A stretch of DNA of 64,000 nucleotides from Ginsengibacter hankyongi (GTDB lineage: Bacteria; Bacteroidota; Bacteroidia; Chitinophagales; Chitinophagaceae). Below the pieces are notes generated by a model that searched no databases, had not been told where the DNA came from, and saw nothing but the letters and a program-made list of their open reading frames with translations. Below, piece after piece: positions 46,544 to 56,356 of this stretch. Numbering within the stretch: the stretch's first letter is position 1; each line of letters starts with the position of its first letter. The DNA lies in the NCBI RefSeq assembly GCF_008710285.1, contig NZ_VYQF01000001.1, positions 248,001 through 312,000 on the forward strand, in the 5' to 3' direction. The position numbers were made by a program, and so were the translations under genes.

Positions 46544-46638
46544 GTTTATAAGTTAATTGGTTTATTGTTGATATGTTAACTGGTTAACATGTTGAAGCTT
46601 TTCAGGTTAACAACTTTAGAACTTTTCAACTTATAAAC
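46544..46638. repeat. Nested inverted repeat between convergent genes
   Basis: GTTTATAAGTT (46544-46554), starting right after the dioxygenase stop, pairs perfectly with AACTTATAAAC (46628-46638). Inside, ATGTTAAC-TG-GTTAACAT (46573-46590) forms a second perfect stem. It lies between convergent genes, so a bidirectional terminator or a palindromic repeat is likely. Confidence 0.6.
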
Positions 46639-46673
46639 TTGTCAACCTTTTTAACAAGCAACCAATAAACTAA

Positions 46674-47966
46674 TCAATCCATCTCGTCCCTTAACTCATC
46701 AGAAATATTTACAAGTACTTTATCAATTCGTTGTCCATCCATATCTATTATTTCAAAGGTAAACCCGCGCCATTCAAAAGTATCGCCAGTAATCGGAATA
46801 CGCTTTAGTTCGTGTAAAATAAATCCCGCCAACGTATCAAAATCGTTTTCACCTTCATTTATCCAGACAGTTTTTTCAAAGTAAGTAAGAAAATTATAAA
46901 ATTGAATTTGTGCATCAATGAGAAAACTTCCATCCTTTCTTTCTATTATCTCATAATCTTCATCTTCCGCCTCAGGCATTTCGCCAACTATTGCATTTAG
47001 AATATCCTTTACCGTTATCATGCCCTGCAGGCTTCCGTATTCATCAACAATAAAAGCATAATGAATTTTAGTTACCTTAATTTTTTCGAGCACCTGGTAA
47101 GCCGAATTATTTTCCGGAACGAATAGGCCTTTTCTTAATAAAGAAGACAATTGGGCATCTGGTTGCAGATACATATCCTTTATATAAACAACACCCTTAA
47201 TATCATCAATAGTTTTATCGCAAACAGGGTAAATCGAATGTTGAAATTCTTTTATTTTTTCTTTTACTGATGACAGTTCCTCGTTTATTTCAAACCATAC
47301 AATATCAGTGCGGTGTGTCATAAGAGAAGTAATATTCCTGTCACCAAGATGGAAAACTCTTTCTATAATATCTTTTTCTTCTTCTTCAATTGTGCCGGAT
47401 TCACTTCCTTCATTTATCATGGCTTTAATTTCTTCTTCCGTTACCTGGTTATCTTTATTGTGCCTGATGTTTAGCAATTTAAAAATACCGGAATTAAGAG
47501 AGCTTAATAACCAAACAACTGGAAAAGAAATACCGCTCAAAACTTTTATGGGCCTTGCAACAAGCTTTGCAATTTTTTCCGGCCGCATAATAGCAAACCT
47601 TTTAGGTAGTAATTCCCCGAAAAGAATTGACAAAAATGTAACGAGTATTACAATAATTACGGTTGAAATGGTACCCGCATAAATTTTTATAAAATTAATT
47701 TTCTCGAGATAAGGCTGCAGATACTTACCAAATTTTTCACCGGAATACACGCCTGTTAAAATAGCAATTAATGTAATATAGATTTGGGTGGTAGATAAAA
47801 ATATATCCGGGTTTTCTTTAAGTTCCAGTGCAGTTTTCGACCTGATATCGCCCTTCGCGGCACTACCTTCGAGCCGGTTTTTTTTTGCAGAAACCAACGC
47901 CATCTCACTCATTACAAAGAGTGCATTGAGAAGAATAAGAAAAAATAAAATGATCACTTCTACCAT
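46674..47966 (-). CDS. CNNM/CorC-type hemolysin-family membrane protein
   Basis: The 430-residue protein has four membrane helices in an N-terminal CNNM domain (about 1-190), two CBS domains (about 210-330; MTHRTDIVWFEINEEL, VVYIKDMYL) and a C-terminal CorC_HlyC domain (about 345-425; DGSFLIDAQIQFYNFL). Family members move or sense Mg/Co; the old name hemolysin is misleading. It overlaps none; the PAP2 gene lies ten bases upstream, same strand. Confidence 0.92.
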   Translation of the reverse strand: MVEVIILFFLILLNALFVMSEMALVSAKKNRLEGSAAKGDIRSKTALELKENPDIFLSTTQIYITLIAILTGVYSGEKFGKYLQPYLEKINFIKIYAGTISTVIIVILVTFLSILFGELLPKRFAIMRPEKIAKLVARPIKVLSGISFPVVWLLSSLNSGIFKLLNIRHNKDNQVTEEEIKAMINEGSESGTIEEEEKDIIERVFHLGDRNITSLMTHRTDIVWFEINEELSSVKEKIKEFQHSIYPVCDKTIDDIKGVVYIKDMYLQPDAQLSSLLRKGLFVPENNSAYQVLEKIKVTKIHYAFIVDEYGSLQGMITVKDILNAIVGEMPEAEDEDYEIIERKDGSFLIDAQIQFYNFLTYFEKTVWINEGENDFDTLAGFILHELKRIPITGDTFEWRGFTFEIIDMDGQRIDKVLVNISDELRDEMD

Positions 47967-47976
47967 AAAATATTTA

Positions 47977-48555
47977 TCATTTTTGCAACAGGCCTATTTT
48001 GGCATTAAATATTTTCGCGGGAATATACCCAAGAATTACACCAACTACCGCTCCGCAAAATACGTCAAACGGAAAATGAACACCAACATATACTTGTGCA
48101 TACGAAATTAATAGCGCCCACAAAAAAACAAAAGCCCATTTGGGGCTGACCGTTTTTTTTAATGTTGTAAATATAAACATTGCAGCAGCAAAATGGTTAA
48201 CAGCGTGCGAAGACGTGAAACTCGAACTTACCGGGCAGTAACTTACCAGGAACCTGACTGAACCCGTAAGCAACGGATCGTGACAAGGCCGTATCCTTAT
48301 AAAATTATCTTTTATAATAGTACTACTTATATAATCGCTCATTGCCGCATTCACTATAAAAAATAAAACCCAAAGCCAACCTCTTTTCTTGAAATTAATA
48401 GTGGCAAAAAATACCAGGAAAAAATAAAATGGCAACCACACAAATGGTTCACGAATAAAGGGGAAAAATTCGTCTAAAAACGGCGTATGCCATTGCCCGT
48501 TAATTTTAGAAAACGCATTATAATCAAACTGTTTTATAAACTCCGGGAGATACAT
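47977..48555 (-). CDS. PAP2-type phosphatase
   Basis: About 192 residues, several membrane helices. The three lipid-phosphatase motifs are KDNFIRIRP, SSFTSSHAVNHF (the usual PSGH is SSHA here) and YAQVYVGVHFPFDV with the catalytic His and Asp. Typical substrates are undecaprenyl or phosphatidyl phosphates. An ATG 45 bases upstream is in frame, but MYLPEFIKQFDYNAF fits the family start. Ten bases before the CNNM gene. Confidence 0.9.
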   Translation of the reverse strand: MYLPEFIKQFDYNAFSKINGQWHTPFLDEFFPFIREPFVWLPFYFFLVFFATINFKKRGWLWVLFFIVNAAMSDYISSTIIKDNFIRIRPCHDPLLTGSVRFLVSYCPVSSSFTSSHAVNHFAAAMFIFTTLKKTVSPKWAFVFLWALLISYAQVYVGVHFPFDVFCGAVVGVILGYIPAKIFNAKIGLLQK

Positions 48556-48689
48556 GGTTTTGTAATTTCTGTCAAAATCAATTCTTACAAAAATAGCCAT
48601 TGCTCAAAAACACTCGCTAAATATTTACATTTGCTTTATCATCTCATTCAATTTCTTTAATCGAAATTTGCCACTCTTTAATTTTCTAG

Positions 48690-50879
48690 ATGAAAAAAAT
48701 CGCTCTACCCCGGCTTGTTAAATGGATGTTACTTACTGCAGTTGCATTTTTGATTTTTATGACCATCATGCGGTTTGTATTTTTCTTTCATTTCGGGCCC
48801 GCGCAATATTCGTTTAGCAACAGTTTTAAACCGTTTCTGCTTGGGTTAAATTTTGATACAAGAATCGCATGTGGCATTGTTCTCTTTCCTTTCCTCATAG
48901 GAAATCTCCATTTAAATTATAATAACAAAAAGAGCCTTAACATTGGCAGCATAGTCCAATTAGCATTAACCATAGTTATTATGGTATTGCTTATAATTTT
49001 TATGAAGAAGGGCCATGTGCCGAATCCATCACTAGTGTACATGGGAATTTTATTCGCACTTATACTTGTGTGGCTTTTTTTTACTAAAAATTGTAACCCG
49101 TTTGAAAACGCAGTTAGCAGAAAAATTTTTAAAATCTATTTTTTTATAATTACTGTTTCGCTTGTTTTTCTTTATGCCATTGACTTTGAGCATTTCGATT
49201 ACCTGCACCAGCGCCTGAGCGCCAGCGTGCTAAATTATACAGCCGATGCAAAGATTTCGATGAATATGGTGTGGGAAACCTACCCGGTTTTTACTTTATT
49301 AATATTAATTATCATCTCAATAATATTGTTGTATGGTTTAATAATCCGTTGGTTTAAAAAAATGCAATTATCTATTTACCGCGGACGTGGCTTTTCAAAA
49401 ATTTTAATAGGAGTAGCTTTTGCACTTTTATTTGGGCTGGGAATTTTCGGGAGGTTAAATCAATATCCCCTGCGCTGGAGCGATGCCTTTTCTTTTGATG
49501 ACGATTTTAAAGCCAATCTTTCTTTAAATCCCATTCAAAGTTTTTTAAGTACGCTTCAATTTAGAAATTCTACTTATGATATAAAAAAAGTAAAAGCATA
49601 TTACCCTTTAATGGCTAAATACCTTGCGATTCCTGATGCCGACAGCTCCACATTAAATTATAAAAGAATTTTTAATCCACCGCCGGCTGCAAACACTCCA
49701 AATGTGGTGGTGGTTATTTGCGAAAGCTTCAGTGCCTACAAAAGCAGCATGTGGGGAAATCCATTGAACACAACTCCTTACTTTAATGAAATGTGCAAAC
49801 AGGGTATTTTTTTTGATCGCTGTTTTACCCCCGCTTACGGCACTGCACGCGGAGTTTGGGCGGTTATTACAGGTATCCCTGATGTGGAATATCCAAATAC
49901 TGCGAGCCGTAATCCTTCCGCCGTGGATGAACATACCATTATTAACGATTATACCGGTTATGATAAATTTTACTTTATTGGCGGAAGTTTAAGCTGGGCC
50001 AATATAAGAGGATTGCTCACCAATAATATTGCAGGTCTTCACATGTATGAACAGGAAAACTATAAAGCGGCATCCATTGACGTTTGGGGCATTAGCGACA
50101 AAAGACTTTTTCTTGCCGCAAACGACGCATTTAAAAAACAAACAAACCCATTTGTAGCCGTAATTCAAACAGCCGACAACCACCGTCCTTATACAATCCC
50201 AAATGAAGACAAAGCTACCTTCACGTTAAAAAAATATCCAAGAGACTCTTTAAAAAAATATGGTTTTGAAAGTAATGATGAATTAAACGCTTTCCGTTTT
50301 ACCGATTATAGTTTTGAAACCTTTATAGAAGCTGCCAAAAAAGAAAAATATTTTAATAACACCATTTTTGTTTTTGTGGGCGACCACGGTATACGTGGTG
50401 ATGTTGGGAATATGTTTCCAAAGGCTTGGAATATTGATGGATTAACAACACAGCATGTGCCGTTGCTTTTTTACGCTCCATCTTTACTTTCTCCTCAACG
50501 AATAGACAGGACCTGTTCGCAGGTAGACCTGCTACCATCAGTAACTGCGCTTGCCCATGTCAGTTATACCAATACAACTATAGGTAAAAATTTATTTGAT
50601 ACGATTCCTATCCATAATGTTCGTTTTAAAAATGCCGCGTTTTTATTTGATCCCAATCTTAAGCAAATAGGAATTGTAACAGATGAATATTGTTATGTAC
50701 ATAATCTTTTAAGTGGCACAGAAGATTTCAGGTATAGCAATAGTAATGAACCATTACCACAAACACCTTTAATAGAACAAGATAGGAAAGCAATAAAAGA
50801 TCTTGCGCAGGCATACTATGAAACGGCACGTTATATGATGTTGAATAATTTAAAAAGAAATGCTATAACTGGAAAATAG
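48690..50879 (+). CDS. LTA-synthase-family phosphotransferase, copy 1
   Basis: The 729-residue protein has five or six membrane helices (about 8-250) and a periplasmic alkaline-phosphatase-type domain. The active-site Glu345 (VVICESFSAYKSS) and nucleophile Thr385 (AYGTARGVW) match LtaS, and GDHGIRGD provides late metal ligands. In Gram-negatives such enzymes move phosphoglycerol or phosphoethanolamine to glycans or lipids. A paralogue follows after 35 bases, suggesting duplicated substrate range. Confidence 0.9.
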   Translation: MKKIALPRLVKWMLLTAVAFLIFMTIMRFVFFFHFGPAQYSFSNSFKPFLLGLNFDTRIACGIVLFPFLIGNLHLNYNNKKSLNIGSIVQLALTIVIMVLLIIFMKKGHVPNPSLVYMGILFALILVWLFFTKNCNPFENAVSRKIFKIYFFIITVSLVFLYAIDFEHFDYLHQRLSASVLNYTADAKISMNMVWETYPVFTLLILIIISIILLYGLIIRWFKKMQLSIYRGRGFSKILIGVAFALLFGLGIFGRLNQYPLRWSDAFSFDDDFKANLSLNPIQSFLSTLQFRNSTYDIKKVKAYYPLMAKYLAIPDADSSTLNYKRIFNPPPAANTPNVVVVICESFSAYKSSMWGNPLNTTPYFNEMCKQGIFFDRCFTPAYGTARGVWAVITGIPDVEYPNTASRNPSAVDEHTIINDYTGYDKFYFIGGSLSWANIRGLLTNNIAGLHMYEQENYKAASIDVWGISDKRLFLAANDAFKKQTNPFVAVIQTADNHRPYTIPNEDKATFTLKKYPRDSLKKYGFESNDELNAFRFTDYSFETFIEAAKKEKYFNNTIFVFVGDHGIRGDVGNMFPKAWNIDGLTTQHVPLLFYAPSLLSPQRIDRTCSQVDLLPSVTALAHVSYTNTTIGKNLFDTIPIHNVRFKNAAFLFDPNLKQIGIVTDEYCYVHNLLSGTEDFRYSNSNEPLPQTPLIEQDRKAIKDLAQAYYETARYMMLNNLKRNAITGK

Positions 50880-50914
50880 TGATTGAATGCATATACCTTT
50901 ACGATTTTTAAAAC

Positions 50915-52912
50915 ATGATTGTAAAAGCCAGATTGATGAAAAATGTTCCATTAACCATTCAATGGATCTTTGTGTTATGGCTTATTTATGTTTTAATATT
51001 TACGATTTTTCGAATATCCACGGTAGTTCTATTCCGGCCCTTTAATATAACTTTTACTTCTCTCTTGCCATCTTTTTGGTTGGGTTTTCGTTTCGATGCA
51101 AAATGGATAGCAATGATTTTGTTACCCATTGCCGTACTTTCTGTATATCCAAAATTTTCTCCATTTTATTCTGAAAGAAATAAACGCTTATGGTCTTATT
51201 ACCTGGCATTAACCACTTTATTTGTTTTCTTTTTTTTTGGGGCGGATTTTGGAAACTTCAGTTACAACCATACACGCATAAACGCAAGCGCTCTAAATTT
51301 TGCAGAAGATCCAGTTACTTCTTCTAAAATGTTGTGGGAAAGTTATCCAATGGTATGGATCCTTTCCGCCCTGGCACTTACAGTTTTTTTAATGGCTAAA
51401 GTTTTTAAAAAAACCCATGTGCAAACCTTAAAGAGAAATTCTGAATTAAATATAACTTATCGAAAAAGATGGCATGCCCTAGCCATACTTTTTTTAGTGT
51501 GGTGTCTCTACGGTGTTTTTTCGTTTACCCCTTTAAAATGGAAAGATGCTTTTGTATTAAATGACAATTTCAAATCTTATGTTGCTTTAAATCCCCTGCA
51601 AAATTTTTTTACAACACTTCGGTTCAGGAAACCTTCGTTTGAAGATGCAAAAGCAAAGGCCTATTTTCCTGTAATTGCAAATCTTCTCCAGCTTGATTCA
51701 CAGAGCATATCAGATAAAGATTATGCAAGGGAAGCATTGCCCGATAGTAAAGCGCTGGAAAGCAGGCCCAACATAGTTCTGGTGATATGCGAAAGTTTCA
51801 GTATGTATAAAAGCAGCATGAGTGGCAACCCGCTTAATACCACGCCATTTTTTAAATCGATGTGCGACAGTGGTTTATTTTTCAACCGCTGCTTTACTCC
51901 AACTTTTGGAACTGCCAGGGGTGTTTTTGCTATTATTACCGGGACACCTGACGTTCAGCTTTCTGAGTTTTCAACCCGCAACCCGGCCGCAATAAACCAA
52001 CATACTATTATTAATAATTTTACCGATTACAAAAAATTTTATTTCCTGGGAGGCAACAGTAATTTCAACAATTTTGAAGGTCTTGTAAAAAACATCGATG
52101 GCATTCAACTTTACCAGGAGGGCTCTTTTAAAGAGCCCGCTTTAAACGTGTGGGGCATCAGCGATAAAAATCTCTTTCTTAATGCGGAAAATGTTTTTGC
52201 GAAACAAACGAAACCTTTTTTTGCAATCATTCAAACAGCAGATAATCACCGCCCCTACTCTATACCGTTAGAAGACTCAGATTTTGAAAAGAGAATAGTT
52301 AGTGAAGACACGTTGGTAAAATATGGTTTTGAATCATTACAGGAATTCCAGTCATTCTGTTATACTGATTATTGTTTTAAGAAATTAATAGAAGAGGGAA
52401 AAAAGCAGAGTTGGTTCAACAATACCATTTTTGTTTTTGTAGGCGATCATGGAGTAGAAGGAGAATCCTCCCAAATGTATCCTGAGGCATGGACGACGGG
52501 CCGCCTAAGCGATGAGCATGTGCCGATGTTATTTTATTCGCCTCAGCTAATTTCACCTCAAAAAAGGAATGAAGTGGTTTCGCAAATTGATGTTTTACCA
52601 ACGCTTGCCGGCATGTTGCATATGTCGTATAGCAATACCACATTAGGAAGAGATGTGCTTCATTCAAAAGATAAAATGGATGCCGCATTTATCATTCATC
52701 ATGACGAAGGAAATATTGGCGTGGTTACAGATGACTATTATTTTGTAAAAAACCTGCGGATAAAGAAAGAACAATTAATGCCGTTGAAATCAAATGTTTT
52801 GTCGCTCACCGCTACCCAGGAAGATTCAGTAAAAAATAGCCTTTCCCAACTTACCTCGGCAATGTATGAAACCGCGAAGTGGATGCTGGTGAATAATAAA
52901 AAACAAAATTGA
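50915..52912 (+). CDS. LTA-synthase-family phosphotransferase, copy 2
   Basis: The 665-residue paralogue of the preceding gene has the same layout: membrane part, then ICESFSMYKSSM (active-site Glu), FGTARGV (nucleophile Thr), TADNHRPYSIPLE, and GDHGVEGE. All catalytic residues are kept, so both copies appear active. Sequence has drifted widely, so the duplication is old. The stop codon touches the stop of the convergent methyltransferase (52912/52913). Confidence 0.9.
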   Translation: MIVKARLMKNVPLTIQWIFVLWLIYVLIFTIFRISTVVLFRPFNITFTSLLPSFWLGFRFDAKWIAMILLPIAVLSVYPKFSPFYSERNKRLWSYYLALTTLFVFFFFGADFGNFSYNHTRINASALNFAEDPVTSSKMLWESYPMVWILSALALTVFLMAKVFKKTHVQTLKRNSELNITYRKRWHALAILFLVWCLYGVFSFTPLKWKDAFVLNDNFKSYVALNPLQNFFTTLRFRKPSFEDAKAKAYFPVIANLLQLDSQSISDKDYAREALPDSKALESRPNIVLVICESFSMYKSSMSGNPLNTTPFFKSMCDSGLFFNRCFTPTFGTARGVFAIITGTPDVQLSEFSTRNPAAINQHTIINNFTDYKKFYFLGGNSNFNNFEGLVKNIDGIQLYQEGSFKEPALNVWGISDKNLFLNAENVFAKQTKPFFAIIQTADNHRPYSIPLEDSDFEKRIVSEDTLVKYGFESLQEFQSFCYTDYCFKKLIEEGKKQSWFNNTIFVFVGDHGVEGESSQMYPEAWTTGRLSDEHVPMLFYSPQLISPQKRNEVVSQIDVLPTLAGMLHMSYSNTTLGRDVLHSKDKMDAAFIIHHDEGNIGVVTDDYYFVKNLRIKKEQLMPLKSNVLSLTATQEDSVKNSLSQLTSAMYETAKWMLVNNKKQN

Positions 52913-53659
52913 TCATGGTACCTTTTTGGAAATGATAACCATACGCGGAGAATTTTTAATATGGAAGCTGTTGAAATTGTAATCTCCAAAAACTTCCTGA
53001 ACCTGAAGCTTATGATAGGCAAGCATTTCAGTAAAATCGCCTAAAGAAAATTTAGCAACTTTTTCCTGGTACTCTATTGGCTTTTTTAGCACTTCGTCTT
53101 CAATAATTATTTTTTTATAAAAATGAGTTTCATCAAACCATTTGGTAATAAAATACGTTACGTTATCTATCTGCAATTCCGATTGATGAACCAGGTGATC
53201 TTCCGCATAATGTGCATTCAAATAATCCAGTACAAAAACGCCGCCGGGCTTTATAGATTGTGCAATGGTTCTTATAGAATTTTCATGTTCTCTCCTGGTA
53301 CTAAAATAGCCAAAGCTGGTAAAAAAATTAAAAGCGTAATCAAAGTAATTTATCCAGAAAGGAAGACGCATATCATGAACAAAAAAATGCAAATTTTCTG
53401 CTTCATATTTTTTTGCTTCTTTGATGCTTTCAACTGCAAGGTCAATACCAGTTACATCAAAGCCCATAGCAGCCAATATCCTGGAATGCCTGCCCCTGCC
53501 GCACGCAATATCCAGTATTAAAGATTCTTTGGCGGCCTTTAAATGCTCAATCAGTTTATTTATAAATTTAGTTGCTTCCACCTTATCACGTTTAAAATAT
53601 AACTGGTGATAATAAGGTGAGTTAAACCAATCTTTAAACCACGGCTTGGTATCTGTCAT
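52913..53659 (-). CDS. SAM-dependent methyltransferase
   Basis: The 248-residue protein has the class I Rossmann motif LILDIACGRGRHSRILAAMG (SAM site), GIDLAVESI (acidic end of strand 2) and HFFVHDMR and FNFFTSFGYF thereafter. The substrate is not identified. Its stop abuts that of the LTA-synthase gene. A -7 box right before the ATG suggests a leaderless transcript. Confidence 0.85.
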   Translation of the reverse strand: MTDTKPWFKDWFNSPYYHQLYFKRDKVEATKFINKLIEHLKAAKESLILDIACGRGRHSRILAAMGFDVTGIDLAVESIKEAKKYEAENLHFFVHDMRLPFWINYFDYAFNFFTSFGYFSTRREHENSIRTIAQSIKPGGVFVLDYLNAHYAEDHLVHQSELQIDNVTYFITKWFDETHFYKKIIIEDEVLKKPIEYQEKVAKFSLGDFTEMLAYHKLQVQEVFGDYNFNSFHIKNSPRMVIISKKVP

Positions 53660-53663
53660 AATA

Positions 53664-53671
53664 CAAATGTA
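53664..53671 (-). promoter_or_regulatory. -7 box abutting the methyltransferase start codon
   Basis: The minus strand reads TACATTTG-TATT-ATG. By the rnpB-calibrated spacing, transcription begins on or one base from the start codon. Confidence 0.5.
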
Positions 53672-53759
53672 AATAATTAGCTAATTAGCCTGGAGGCAAC
53701 CTGGCCAAATAACCACATAATCTAATTTGCTTTATCTTTACCACATAAACACATGAACA

Positions 53760-55139
53760 GTGGCACTGATAAAAAGCATCTCCGGCATAAGAGGAACAAT
53801 TGGAGGAAAATCGGGACAAAACCTTACACCGCCCGATATTGTAAAATATACTTCGGCGTTTGCAGCTTGGCTCACCAGCCAGCAAAGCAATAAAAAAATT
53901 ATTATAGGCAGAGATGGAAGAATGAGCGGCCAGATGGTAAGCGACTTATGTGCCAGCACACTTATTGCTTATGGTTTCGACGTAGTTGATCTCGGCCTCA
54001 CAACAACACCCACGGTTGAAATTGCCGTTCAGTATGAGCAAGCTGCAGGCGGAATTATTCTAACAGCCAGCCATAATCCAAAAGAGTGGAATGCATTAAA
54101 GCTTCTCAATAACAAAGGAGAATTTATAAATGGAGAAGATGGTGAAAAGATTTTGGAATTTGCTGAAAAAGAAGATTTCAATTTTGCAACGGTTGATAAA
54201 ACAGGAAAATATATAAAAGATGATTCTTACCTGCAGAAGCATATTGATGCAGTCGTAAATTATGAGCTGGTAGATGTTGCTGCAATAAAAAAAGCAAAAT
54301 ATAAAATTGTTGTTGATGCAATAAACAGCTCAGGTGCTATTTATATTCCTGCGTTGTTAAAAGCATTGGGCGTAAAAGATATTACTGTTTTAAATGGAGA
54401 AGTGAACGGAAAATTCGATCATAATCCTGAACCCCTCCCGCAACACCTTACGGGGTTGAGCAATGAAGTAAAAAAACAAAATGCCAGCCTCGGGATTGCT
54501 GTAGACCCTGATGTAGACAGACTTTGCTTTGTAAGTGAAAATGGACACATGTTTGGAGAAGAATATACTTTGGTTGCCGTGGCTGATTATATGTTGAGCA
54601 AAAGAAAAGGCAATACCGTAAGCAATATGTCTTCAACCAAAGCACTGAAAGAAATTACGCAGAAACATGGTGGTGAATATTTTCCTTCGGCTGTAGGTGA
54701 AGTGAACGTGGTAAATAAAATGAAAGAAGTAAATGCAGTAATAGGTGGCGAGGGAAATGGCGGCATTATTGTTCCGGATTTTCATTATGGGCGTGATGCT
54801 CTTATTGGTATTGGATTATTTCTTACGCACCTGGCGCATTCACAAAAATCAATTAATCAATTACGCGGCACTTATCCTGATTATTTTATTTCAAAAAATA
54901 AAATTGCCTTAGAAACCAGTGTTGATGTAAAAGAGGTTTTTAAGAAAATAAAAGACAAGTACAAAAGCCATCCTATTAATACAGAAGATGGGTTAAAAAT
55001 TGAATTTGATAAAGATTGGGTTCATCTCCGAACCAGCAATACCGAACCTATAATAAGAATTTATTCTGAAAGTAATTTTGAAACTACCGCTGAAAATATT
55101 GCCAAAAAAATTATGAATGATATAAGAGAGGCGATGTAA
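53760..55139 (+). CDS. Phosphoglucosamine mutase/phosphomannomutase
   Basis: The 459-residue alpha-D-phosphohexomutase has the phospho-serine Ser104 in TASHNP, the early SISGIRGTIGG motif, metal loop DPDVDRLCF (about 243-251), sugar loop GEGNGG (about 335) and C-terminal phosphate loop RTSNTEPIIR. Likely GlmM for UDP-GlcNAc, or ManB; the two are hard to separate. It starts with GTG at 53760; the nearby ATG (53753) is out of frame. The cysteine desulfurase follows. Confidence 0.92.
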   Translation: MALIKSISGIRGTIGGKSGQNLTPPDIVKYTSAFAAWLTSQQSNKKIIIGRDGRMSGQMVSDLCASTLIAYGFDVVDLGLTTTPTVEIAVQYEQAAGGIILTASHNPKEWNALKLLNNKGEFINGEDGEKILEFAEKEDFNFATVDKTGKYIKDDSYLQKHIDAVVNYELVDVAAIKKAKYKIVVDAINSSGAIYIPALLKALGVKDITVLNGEVNGKFDHNPEPLPQHLTGLSNEVKKQNASLGIAVDPDVDRLCFVSENGHMFGEEYTLVAVADYMLSKRKGNTVSNMSSTKALKEITQKHGGEYFPSAVGEVNVVNKMKEVNAVIGGEGNGGIIVPDFHYGRDALIGIGLFLTHLAHSQKSINQLRGTYPDYFISKNKIALETSVDVKEVFKKIKDKYKSHPINTEDGLKIEFDKDWVHLRTSNTEPIIRIYSESNFETTAENIAKKIMNDIREAM

Positions 55140-55143
55140 TTGA

Positions 55144-55173
55144 GCCTCACCCCAACACCTACCCGAAGGAGAG
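55144..55173 (-). repeat. Dispersed repeat, second copy
   Basis: GCCTCACCCCAACACCTACCCGAAGGAGAG is a diverged reverse complement of the repeat at 40917-40949. It lies between two genes on the plus strand. Confidence 0.75.
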
Positions 55174-55225
55174 TGAAAGACTTATAAAAAGCAATTAACT
55201 ATTTGACCAATTAACCATTTAACAA

Positions 55226-56353
55226 TTGGATAGAATTTATTTCGATAATGCCGCTACGACGCCACTTGATCCGCTGGTACTGGAATCTATGATGCCTTAT
55301 CTTACCGAAAAATTCGGTAACCCCTCCTCTATATATTCTTATGGCCGTGAGACAAGAATGGCCATCGAAAATGCAAGAAAATCTGTGGCGAAAATATTAA
55401 ATGCACGCCCCGCGGAAATATTTTTTACGAGTGGTGGAACTGAAAGCAGTAATACAGCTATTAATGCCGCAGTATATGATTTAAGCTGTAAAAGAATTAT
55501 CACTTCTCCGCTGGAACATCATGCTACATTACATTGCGCTGAATATATCAACAAGATAGGGATTGTAGAAATTTCTTATGTAAAAATTTTATCTAACGGG
55601 CATATTGATATAACCGATCTTGAAAGGTTACTGGAAGAAAGCAAAGAAAAATGCCTGGTAACTTTAATGCATGCGAATAATGAAATTGGTAATATAACAG
55701 ACATTGAAGCAGTTGGAAATTTATGTAAGAAATATAATGCTATCTTTCATTCAGATACTGTTCAAACAGTAGGGCATTATAATTTTGATTTAAGAAAACT
55801 TCCTGTGCATTTTATTACTGGAGCCAGCCATAAATTTCACGGACCGAAAGGAGTCGGAATTTTATACATCAATGAAAATATAAAAATTCATCCGTTCATA
55901 AATGGTGGTAGCCAGGAACGTAACATGAGGGCGGGTACTGAAAACTTATATGGTATTGTTGGTTTTGCAAAAGCATTAGAATTGGCAACAGCAAATCATG
56001 AAACCGATAGAGAATACATAAGTAATATCAAAAGTTACATGCAGAAAAAGTTGAGGGGTAATATTGCCAATGTTTATTTTAACGGCGATTATGATGGCAA
56101 AAGTTTGTACACCGTTTTAAGTGTTGCATTTCCAAAAACTGAAAAATCCGAAATGCTTCTTTTTAATCTTGATATAAATAATATTTGCGCAAGTGGCGGT
56201 AGCGCCTGCTCTTCAGGCGCCGATGCAGGAAGCCATGTAATAAGAGCGATCTCTAATGACTTAAATCAAATTACGGTTCGCTTTTCTTTTAGTAAGTACA
56301 ATACAAAGGAAGAAGTAGATTTAGTCGTGGAAAAGTTGAAGGGCATGATTTAA
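55226..56353 (+). CDS. Cysteine desulfurase (NifS/IscS family)
   Basis: The 375-residue PLP enzyme releases sulfur from cysteine for Fe-S or tRNA thiolation. Lys203 (SHKFHGPKG) binds PLP and Cys328 (SGGSACSSG) is the persulfide cysteine in the short group I type loop. FDNAATTP at 6-13 sits right at the N-terminus, which fixes the TTG start at 55226; no ATG is available. Partner scaffold not adjacent; the IscA-type carrier is at 20.5 kb. Confidence 0.92.
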   Translation: MDRIYFDNAATTPLDPLVLESMMPYLTEKFGNPSSIYSYGRETRMAIENARKSVAKILNARPAEIFFTSGGTESSNTAINAAVYDLSCKRIITSPLEHHATLHCAEYINKIGIVEISYVKILSNGHIDITDLERLLEESKEKCLVTLMHANNEIGNITDIEAVGNLCKKYNAIFHSDTVQTVGHYNFDLRKLPVHFITGASHKFHGPKGVGILYINENIKIHPFINGGSQERNMRAGTENLYGIVGFAKALELATANHETDREYISNIKSYMQKKLRGNIANVYFNGDYDGKSLYTVLSVAFPKTEKSEMLLFNLDINNICASGGSACSSGADAGSHVIRAISNDLNQITVRFSFSKYNTKEEVDLVVEKLKGMI

Positions 56354-56356
56354 TTT

